Part shown: in pieces, positions 7,716 to 13,353 of the stretch
How positions within the stretch are numbered: the first letter of the stretch is position 1
Layout: each line of letters starts with the position of its first letter
From: Caldifarciminota bacterium
Lineage (GTDB): Bacteria > Hydrothermota > 32-111 > QNBC01
DNA: 13,353 bases
NCBI GenBank assembly: GCA_015486655.1
Contig: WFRF01000001.1
Location: 1 to 13,353, forward strand
Direction of reading: 5' to 3'
Notes under the pieces: generated by a model
The model's database searches: none
What the model saw: the letters and a program-made list of their open reading frames with translations, nothing else
Told to the model about the DNA's origin: nothing
Position numbers and translations under genes: made by a program

Positions 7716-9314
7716 ATGAGGCGAAGTTTCTTTATTATCACTTTAGCGGTTTTTCTTCCTATTCTTATGTTCGGATTTTCAAGTAACCTTCCCGGCAGTA
7801 AAAACGTTTATGATCCGATCAGGGGAACAAGTTGGGGAAACGATATTAGTGTTCTTGACGGAGTCAATGCACGTTCCATATCTTATGATTATGATGCCGC
7901 CACAGGTAATATGTATGCATCCATAATAACGGACTACCCTGATACGGGTGCTTTTGACACAATTTACATTATGAAATCAACCGACTACGGTAATACATGG
8001 TATCATTGGATTACTATTCCGGAAATCAATGACAACAGACCAATAAAAGCCAAACTTTTGTTTATTCCTAAATCAGATTCTCCCTATGTGGATTTAATTA
8101 GCAGATGGACAATTGATGATACTTTGGGGTTCCTTTGGAGTATAACGATTTCCGCAAATGATTCCTCTAACTATCATTGGACTAGACTTACTTCTCCGTT
8201 TGGAGACAGCAATAATGTTTATTCCTTTGATGCTGCTGCTAATGAGAGCTCAATATACGTTGTATATGCAGGATACGATACATCCAACGGTTCTTTGGCA
8301 GAGGGACTATACAATAGAGTATATAATATAGCTGCCGACTCCGGATGGAATGCTCCAGCAGAAAAAGTTTACGGATTGCCCTCCAACGATAAAGCACAAG
8401 ACATACCTGCAATCACTGCAGTTAAAAACAAAGCATTTTTGGCTTATTACACTGAAGTTGACTCCTGTCTTAATGTACAGGAATGGGATAGCGACGGTTA
8501 TTATGTAAATGCCACAGAAATATTCAAGCATTATCCTCATTACCTGACGGGTCTTTCCATAGCAGCCAGTAATGACGACACGAGTACAGTGTGGGTCGGT
8601 TTTACTGAACGAGATACTTCAAACAGTGACTCCACATCCCATTGGCTATACTATTACAGTACGAACGACGGTAACTGGTTCTCGCAGGGAAAAGAACTGT
8701 ATAAGTATTCCGGATATAATCATGTGAACGGCTCTATGAAGATGGCATCTAATAATAATTTTGTGACAATTGCAGTTAATGAATGGGTCTTTAACGGTTC
8801 CTTTTTCTTTGACAATATAATAACAACAATTATCAACAAAGCCTATCCCGATAGTTTTTGGGATTCCGTTTCTGTCATAAATGATGTCCATAGTTCTGAA
8901 CCGGTTGCTGGTGATTTCATAAACAATAGCTACAGATACGATCAACCATGCGTTTTGTTTGCTCATGATAACGGTGGTATCTACTTTGACTATGATGCAA
9001 ATCAAACCGGCATAAAGATAACTGAGAACAACTCAGAAAAGAACTATTTCATGGTCAATTCCATTAACGAACATAATAATTCCATTAAAATTGATTTCAT
9101 GATGAATGACAACAAAGACATAGATATTAGCGTCTTTAACATAACGGGAAGTAAAATAGCCACTGTCTTTAACGGACGATTGAACGAAGGAAGACATATA
9201 TTAGAGTGGAACGGTAAAGATTTTAATAACAGAGTAGTTAAGAACGGTATTTATCTCATTAGTATAAAATCCGGGAGTTTTATGCGCACATCTAAAGTTG
9301 TTTTTCTACGTTAA
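7716..9314 (+). CDS. Secreted protein with Asp-box and FlgD/T9SS-type C-terminal domain, function unknown
   Basis: A 532-aa exported protein. MRRSFF followed by a hydrophobic stretch (ITLAVFLPILMFGFS) is a signal peptide. The body is rich in aromatic and Asp/Ser/Asn residues with alternating beta-strand patterns. It has one clear Asp-box, STDYGNTW (residues 88-95), and a degenerate one, STNDGNW, so it is probably a sialidase/BNR-like beta-propeller fold. No catalytic sialidase residues can be assigned. The last 80 residues (IDISVFNITGSKIATVFNG ... GRHILEWNGKDFNNRVVKNGIYLISIKSG ... SKVVFLR) are a FlgD-Ig/T9SS-type sorting tail with the usual basic C-terminus. Surface localisation is inferred. 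It stands alone between its own promoter and terminator. It shares the tail type with the upstream propeller protein but not its SBBP repeats. Confidence 0.85.
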   Translation: MRRSFFIITLAVFLPILMFGFSSNLPGSKNVYDPIRGTSWGNDISVLDGVNARSISYDYDAATGNMYASIITDYPDTGAFDTIYIMKSTDYGNTWYHWITIPEINDNRPIKAKLLFIPKSDSPYVDLISRWTIDDTLGFLWSITISANDSSNYHWTRLTSPFGDSNNVYSFDAAANESSIYVVYAGYDTSNGSLAEGLYNRVYNIAADSGWNAPAEKVYGLPSNDKAQDIPAITAVKNKAFLAYYTEVDSCLNVQEWDSDGYYVNATEIFKHYPHYLTGLSIAASNDDTSTVWVGFTERDTSNSDSTSHWLYYYSTNDGNWFSQGKELYKYSGYNHVNGSMKMASNNNFVTIAVNEWVFNGSFFFDNIITTIINKAYPDSFWDSVSVINDVHSSEPVAGDFINNSYRYDQPCVLFAHDNGGIYFDYDANQTGIKITENNSEKNYFMVNSINEHNNSIKIDFMMNDNKDIDISVFNITGSKIATVFNGRLNEGRHILEWNGKDFNNRVVKNGIYLISIKSGSFMRTSKVVFLR

Positions 9315-9342
9315 TTCTACTATTAAAATGTTTCAAATAAAC

Positions 9343-9372
9343 AAGGAGCAAGTAAAATCTTGCTCCTTTTAT
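9343..9372 (+). terminator. Strong intrinsic terminator after the Asp-box protein gene
   Basis: GGAGCAAG (9345-9352), loop TAAAAT, CTTGCTCC (9359-9366), then TTTTAT. The 8-bp perfect stem is extended by two A-T pairs, and the U-tract is classical. It begins 28 bp after the stop codon. Confidence 0.9.
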
Positions 9373-9385
9373 ATTATTCGACATA

Positions 9386-9577
9386 TAGTGCAACACGTAT
9401 TTATCAGTTTCGTATAATGAAATTGATAGATATAGCATGAGAGCACTGTAAACGGAATTGTTTACAATCGGTCATTCCGGACTTGAGACGGAATATCAAT
9501 GAGACTCTTTTTACACTTCATAGTTCTAACTTGATGACTTACAACAACGTCGGTTGCCATGTCCGCACCTATCTACC
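9386..9577 (+). repeat. Dispersed intergenic element, copy C
   Basis: TATTTATCAGTTTC (from 9399) and the following AAATTGATAGA match copy A. ATAGCATGAGA, ATTGTTTACAAT (9457-9468) and TCATTYCGGACTT match copy B. The segment ATTCCG (9474-9479) to CGGAAT (9489-9494) can form a 6-bp stem. The right end ATGTCCGCACCTATCTACC resembles the inverted left end of copy A (ATGTCTATACCACTTACC on the plus strand). Its left end is more eroded than in A and B. Together with the terminator and promoter it accounts for the 317-bp gap. Confidence 0.65.
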
Positions 9578-9596
9578 AAATATATATTATTTATCT

Positions 9597-9625
9597 TTGA
9601 CAAAACCGATATGCTAATGTAAAAT
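9597..9625 (+). promoter_or_regulatory. Promoter of the nth operon, predicting a leaderless mRNA
   Basis: -35 TTGACA (9597-9602), 17-nt spacer, -10 TAAAAT (9620-9625). Only 6 nt separate the -10 box from the ATG at 9632, so transcription should start at or within a base or two of the A of the start codon. There is no Shine-Dalgarno sequence before this ATG, in agreement with leaderless initiation. CACCTATCTAC lies 19 nt upstream of the -35 box. Confidence 0.75.
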
Positions 9626-9631
9626 CGTTTT

Positions 9632-10282
9632 ATGGAAACCGAGACAATTATAAAGATATTAAAAATTCTGGAAAGTTTAAACCTGAATGCTCCCGTTGTC
9701 ACAATCATAAAAGAAAGAACAAACGATCCTTACCGTATTCTGATTTCTACTATTTTAAGCCTCAGAACAAAGGACGAAGTTACTCATAAGGCTTCAAAAA
9801 GACTCTTTAATTCTGCGGACGCACCCGATAAAATGATCAAACTAACCGTTAAACAAATAGAAAAACTTATATACCCGGTCGGTTTTTATCATACAAAAGC
9901 AAAGAACATTATTGAAATTTCCAAAATTTTAATCGATAAATACGAAGGAAAAGTTCCCGACAATATCGATGAGTTGTTAGAATTACCGGGAGTTGGGAGA
10001 AAAACCGCTAATCTCGTTGTTACCCTGGGGTTTGCAAAAGAGGGTATTTGCGTGGATACGCATGTTCACAGAATTTCTAATCGATTAGGCTATGTAAAAT
10101 CCAAAAATCCTTACGAGACCGAGATGCAATTGAGAGAGAAGTTACCTCGCAATTGGTGGATCAAATACAACGATTTGCTCGTTGCCTTCGGACAAACCAT
10201 ATGCAAACCCGTAAGCCCTCTTTGCAGTAAATGCCCTGTAGAAAAATATTGTCCGAAAATCGGTGTAAAAAAACACAGATAA
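9632..10282 (+). CDS. nth: Endonuclease III, [4Fe-4S] DNA glycosylase/AP lyase
   Basis: Base-excision repair enzyme that removes oxidised pyrimidines and cuts the abasic site by beta-elimination. At 216 aa it has the normal family length. Visible features: ILSLRTKDEVT near the N-terminus (the LS-RT-DE form, seen also in archaeal and deep-branching enzymes); helix-hairpin-helix LPGVGRKTAN with the catalytic lysine K124; catalytic aspartate D142 in VDTHVHRISNRLG; and the iron-sulphur cluster cysteines C191, C198, C201 and C207 with the family spacing C-x6-C-x2-C-x5-C. All key residues are intact. The start is set by the family N-terminus and the promoter; there is no ribosome binding site. It is first in an operon, 15 nt before the LolA-like gene, which is an odd partner for a repair gene. 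Confidence 0.96.
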   Translation: METETIIKILKILESLNLNAPVVTIIKERTNDPYRILISTILSLRTKDEVTHKASKRLFNSADAPDKMIKLTVKQIEKLIYPVGFYHTKAKNIIEISKILIDKYEGKVPDNIDELLELPGVGRKTANLVVTLGFAKEGICVDTHVHRISNRLGYVKSKNPYETEMQLREKLPRNWWIKYNDLLVAFGQTICKPVSPLCSKCPVEKYCPKIGVKKHR

Positions 10283-10297
10283 AAAAAGGAGGAAAAG

Positions 10298-11005
10298 ATG
10301 ATTGAATTGGTGCTCGCCGCCATCATTGCAATTACTCCCATAGATTTATTGACAAAGATTGATAGTGCATCAACATTTCCGCAATCTTCGGGAATAATGG
10401 AACAAACAATTGTAACATCAACTGGCAGGCAAAGAACATTTAAACTGAAATATTTTTCTAAAGATAATGGGAACAAACAATTAATGGATTTTATATATCC
10501 CAAACCTGTCAGCGGGATTAAATTCCTGATTACGGGAAATAATGTCTGGGTGTATTTCCCCGAAACAGGCAGAATAAGACGACTAAGTTCGGGTGCCAAG
10601 AAACAAAAGATGATGGGGTCGGATTTCACATACGAGGATATGGAATTTTCAAATTTTAAAGATAAATTTGCCCCATCAAATCTAAGGGAAGACAAGGAAT
10701 ACTTTTATTTGACTTTGGTACCCAAGGCGGATACCCGCATCTCTTACAGTAAGCTCGAACTCACTATTGATAAGAAGACATTCATACCGTTAAAAATCGA
10801 TTTCTACAGAAATAAGGAAAAATCCCCTTTCAAATCCTTAATTCAAAAAGATATCAAAACAATCGAAGGAATTCCCACACCTATGAAGACAATTATGATA
10901 AATAATGAGACCGGTTCCAAATCTTCATTTATAATCGACAGCATCGATTATAAAACAAAAATCGATCCGTCATTTTTCAAACCGAATTACCTGCGGGAGA
11001 ATTAA
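10298..11005 (+). CDS. Outer membrane lipoprotein-sorting protein family (LolA-like periplasmic carrier)
   Basis: A 235-aa protein of the LolA-like family (the PF17131 type that travels with MMPL transporters). The diagnostic block is residues 82-114: VWVYFPETGRIRRL, then KKQKMMGSDFTYEDM. Upstream FIYPKPVSGIKFLI and downstream KLELTIDKKTFIPLKIDFY fit the half-barrel strands of the fold. Proteins of this fold carry lipids or acyl chains through the periplasm. The N-terminus (MIELVLAAIIAITP) is hydrophobic but has no lysine or arginine. An in-frame stop (the nth stop codon, 18 nt upstream) rules out a longer start, and GGAGG lies 5 nt before the ATG. It is followed after 1 nt by the barrel gene and then by the RND transporter, so it is the presumed link between inner and outer membrane parts. 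Confidence 0.87.
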   Translation: MIELVLAAIIAITPIDLLTKIDSASTFPQSSGIMEQTIVTSTGRQRTFKLKYFSKDNGNKQLMDFIYPKPVSGIKFLITGNNVWVYFPETGRIRRLSSGAKKQKMMGSDFTYEDMEFSNFKDKFAPSNLREDKEYFYLTLVPKADTRISYSKLELTIDKKTFIPLKIDFYRNKEKSPFKSLIQKDIKTIEGIPTPMKTIMINNETGSKSSFIIDSIDYKTKIDPSFFKPNYLREN

Positions 11006-11006
11006 A

Positions 11007-12119
11007 ATGTATTACCTTTTAGCAGTCATTTTAGCGCTTAATACGGGAGGATATTTCGAATATGGAGGACAAAACTGGAAAGCGGGGGAAAATTATCCCT
11101 ATACGGATTATGGAAAAATCGACATAAATATAGAGCAAAATTATAATAATACGTTTATGAATACCGAATTCGGATATATAACGTATCACGGAAAAACACA
11201 ATACAATTTAAAGGAATATCTTCCAGGAATATACAATTACATCCCGAGTATCCCCTATCCTCTTTCTTCCGGAATTTTCATAAGAAATGCATATGCCGGA
11301 TTTAAGTGGAAATCATTCTGCGCCTCTTTAGGAAAACAGCAAATAGGTTGGGGAACGGGATATTTTTATAACCCTACAAATCTTTTTCAATACAGAACAA
11401 TACAAGGTATGAACGAGGAAATAAACGGAGTTAATTCTCTTAAATTAAAAATCAACTTACCGTTTGATATCGGAATGGAAACAGTAATACTACCAAAGGC
11501 GATTTTGGATTCTTCCTCTGTCGCAGGGGAAGTCAAAGGATACTTTTCTTTAATTGATCTATCTCTGGGCTTTGCGGATTATATCTATACATATTTCGAT
11601 TCAACAACGGTTATGCAAACAGCCGCTCGGTTTAAATCAATTTTGGCGGATTTTTCAACAAATATCTCAGACATAAATTTTTACGGAGAAGGATTTTATA
11701 ATTTGGAGAAAAAACAAACTGTTGCCGTTCTGGGTATGAGATATTCTACACCGGACAATTCCTCCTCAATTAATTTGGAATATCTTTACAACGGATATGG
11801 AAAAAGTAGCAACTATAATCTCTCCGATTGGATGAACTTCCTCTCGGGATATCAACTTTCTCTCGGCAAACATGAGTTAACAATGGGGATTAATAAATCA
11901 ATAAACAACGGATTGCTTAAATTTAGCATTGCTACGCTTTATAACCCCGTTGACAAAACCGGACTGTTACTACCTGAAATCAGTCTGTTTCCAAATGAAA
12001 ATTCCGAAATTGTACTGACACCGTTTATACCGTTCGGGAAAGAGAATCCCAATAACGGCGGCAGTGAATACACTAATTTCCCCTTCGGAGAACAGTTCCG
12101 TTTAAAGGTTAATTTTTAG
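11007..12119 (+). CDS. Predicted outer-membrane beta-barrel protein of the RND/LolA-like operon
   Basis: A 370-aa protein with a short hydrophobic N-terminus (MYYLLAVILALNTGG), then alternating aromatic/polar strands and a C-terminal phenylalanine (FRLKVNF), as in outer-membrane barrels. Residues 108-126, LGKQQIGWGTGYFYNPTNL, match the conserved G-R/K-Q-x-I-x-W-G ... NPT motif that I associate with DUF1302-like barrels encoded beside MMPL/RND transporters. It is likely the outer-membrane end of the export route, but porin versus lipid acceptor cannot be decided from sequence. The start codon lies 1 nt after the previous stop, with GGGAGA (10995-11000) inside the upstream gene, so translational coupling is likely. 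Confidence 0.8.
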   Translation: MYYLLAVILALNTGGYFEYGGQNWKAGENYPYTDYGKIDINIEQNYNNTFMNTEFGYITYHGKTQYNLKEYLPGIYNYIPSIPYPLSSGIFIRNAYAGFKWKSFCASLGKQQIGWGTGYFYNPTNLFQYRTIQGMNEEINGVNSLKLKINLPFDIGMETVILPKAILDSSSVAGEVKGYFSLIDLSLGFADYIYTYFDSTTVMQTAARFKSILADFSTNISDINFYGEGFYNLEKKQTVAVLGMRYSTPDNSSSINLEYLYNGYGKSSNYNLSDWMNFLSGYQLSLGKHELTMGINKSINNGLLKFSIATLYNPVDKTGLLLPEISLFPNENSEIVLTPFIPFGKENPNNGGSEYTNFPFGEQFRLKVNF

Positions 12120-12120
12120 C

Positions 12121-12126
12121 GGGAGG
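12121..12126 (+). promoter_or_regulatory. Ribosome binding site deciding the TTG start of the RND gene
   Basis: GGGAGG lies directly after the barrel stop codon and 5 nt before TTG at 12132. The resulting N-terminus (MDKFFEWITEQSTKRPKIVI) is the usual cytosolic lead-in to the first RND membrane helix. No ATG or GTG lies near this position in frame. Confidence 0.8.
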
Positions 12127-12131
12127 TAATT

Positions 12132-13353
12132 TTGGATAAGTTTTTTGAATGGATAACGGAGCAGTCGACAAAACGCCCTAAAATTGTAATTTTGATTTTT
12201 ATAATATTTACAATAATAATGCTTTACCTGGCAGCGGGACTTAAATTGGAACTTACATATTACGGTTTCGTTCCCAAAAATCATCCTGCAGCCTTAGAAT
12301 TTAAAAAGGTAACGGACAATTTCGGGAACACAGGCGGAATTATGGTGGTTGTGGAAAATCCCAATCCCGAGTCCCTGGTTGCCATATCAAATGAAGTAAA
12401 AGACTCCCTTATGAAACAGAAAGATTTCGTAAAAAATATCACTCTTAACTTCCCCACCGATTTTTTTGTAAATCATGGTTTAATGTTACTGGATACCACC
12501 ATGTTAAAACGTTCATATACCATGTTATCTTCCGTGGATCTGGATACATTTTTATTTAACTCTAATAATATGTTGGAGGGGAATTATGTGGACAACGAAT
12601 CCAATATAGAATCCCGGGAATTTGAAATAGTCGGTGCAATTTCATCTTTCGGCGACTTCATTGAGGGTATGAACGAATATCTCAAGAACGGAAATGATAC
12701 ACTTCTTAAAACAGGAACCCTCGAACAGATAACAGGTCCGCTGTACATGAAATCTCTTGACAACAAAATGATTTTAATGACAATTACACCTTCTGTCGAT
12801 ATGTCACAAATGGATGCACTTGTAAAGGGAGTAAAGAAGTTAAGAAAAACGATTAAGGATATAAAAAACAGACACCAAAATACAAAGATTCTCGATACCG
12901 GAATGTATTCGGTGGGAGCAGATGAATATGAAACAGGTATTAGTGACTCAACAATAACAACGATTGTTTCTCTTGTCCTTGTTTTCATTTTATTTTTCAT
13001 AGCTTTCAGAATATGGCATGCATCGATTCTTGCCGGTATAACACTTATTTCAGGTATTATTTGGACTCTCGGATTTACAAGGGTTTTTGTAGGTCGTCTG
13101 AATATGTTGACAGCTTTTGTGGGGGTTATTTTAATAGGATTGGGAATCGATTATTCAATACACATTTTCCAAGCTTCAACGGAAAAGGGAGGTGTTGACC
13201 TCGCTCTAAAACGCGTCGGAAGAGGGGTAATAGCGGGAGCGCTTACAACTGCGGCTGCATTCTTTGCGTTGACTTTTACATCATTCCAAATTTTACGCGA
13301 ACTCGGACAGGTTATTTCTCTCGGAGTTATTATGACAGTTCTTGCAAATATCC
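12132..13353 (+). CDS. MMPL-family RND transporter, 5' part (truncated by window edge)
   Basis: My translation from TTG 12132 runs open for 407 codons to the right edge without a stop. Segments: a cytosolic N-terminus; TM1 about residues 18-36 (IVILIFIIFTIIMLYLAAG); a large periplasmic domain to about 275 containing the family start LKLELTYYGFVPKNHPA; then at least three further helices. One of these carries GLGIDYSIHI (336-345). The Asp-Tyr pair D340-Y341 is in the position of the proton-relay pair of MMPL/HpnN-type pumps. After it come KRVGRGVIAGALTTAAAFFALTFTSF and a further helix, as in the family. A full protein would be about 750-900 aa, so the second half is missing only because of the window. 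It is 12 nt after the barrel gene and probably powers transfer of a lipidic substrate to the LolA-like carrier. Substrate unknown. Confidence 0.93.
   Translation, partial: MDKFFEWITEQSTKRPKIVILIFIIFTIIMLYLAAGLKLELTYYGFVPKNHPAALEFKKVTDNFGNTGGIMVVVENPNPESLVAISNEVKDSLMKQKDFVKNITLNFPTDFFVNHGLMLLDTTMLKRSYTMLSSVDLDTFLFNSNNMLEGNYVDNESNIESREFEIVGAISSFGDFIEGMNEYLKNGNDTLLKTGTLEQITGPLYMKSLDNKMILMTITPSVDMSQMDALVKGVKKLRKTIKDIKNRHQNTKILDTGMYSVGADEYETGISDSTITTIVSLVLVFILFFIAFRIWHASILAGITLISGIIWTLGFTRVFVGRLNMLTAFVGVILIGLGIDYSIHIFQASTEKGGVDLALKRVGRGVIAGALTTAAAFFALTFTSFQILRELGQVISLGVIMTVLANI

Noticed and set aside
7716..9314. Calling this gene a sialidase.
   Set aside because: Asp-boxes occur in many non-enzymatic propellers. 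Only one clear box is present, and no arginine triad or catalytic pair could be assigned.
10111..10695. Minus-strand open frame of 194 codons spanning the end of nth and the start of the carrier gene.
   Set aside because: It lies antisense to two well-supported genes across their junction, has no recognisable domain, and its length is explained by codon bias of the real frames.
12584..13000. Minus-strand open frame of 138 codons, and a short plus-strand frame at 13013-13198.
   Set aside because: Both overlap the RND transporter, whose frame (TTG start at 12132, open to the edge) shows clear family motifs throughout.

Overview
The window looks like an AT-rich diderm bacterial chromosome. Two secreted proteins end in C-terminal domains of the type IX secretion (T9SS/Por) kind, and an outer-membrane barrel protein is encoded. 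Together these point to the FCB side of the bacterial tree (Bacteroidota relatives, Cloacimonadota, WOR-3-like candidate phyla). This placement is inference; no rRNA or other marker gene is present.

Layout. (1) Positions 184-4365, minus strand: a very large signalling protein with two class III nucleotidyl cyclase domains, a P-loop NTPase and a long TPR array, the architecture of animal soluble adenylyl cyclase. (2) Divergent from it, 4827-7247: a secreted seven-bladed SBBP propeller protein with a CARDB-like domain, an alpha/beta domain and a T9SS-type tail. (3) 7716-9314: a second secreted protein with an Asp-box and a FlgD/T9SS-type tail. (4) 9632 to the right edge: a tight four-gene operon of endonuclease III (nth), a LolA-like periplasmic carrier, an outer-membrane barrel and an MMPL-family RND transporter. 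The transporter starts at TTG and is cut by the window edge. The last three genes read as an envelope-spanning lipid or lipoprotein export route.

Regulation is easy to read. Each unit has a near-consensus -35/-10 promoter, and both secreted-protein genes end in hairpin terminators. The nth promoter lies so close to its ATG that the transcript should be leaderless.

The most unusual non-coding signal is a dispersed intergenic element. There are three clear copies (1-90 minus, 7320-7623 plus, 9386-9577 plus) and one degenerate copy (about 4556-4633). The three clear copies follow the 3' end of a gene at 70-95 bp in the same orientation. All four carry the core ATTGTNNACAAT. The two complete copies end in CACCTATCTAC, 19-20 bp before the next gene's -35 box. 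It may be a MITE-like element or a conserved intergenic module. No tRNA, rRNA, CRISPR array, transposase or phage gene was seen.
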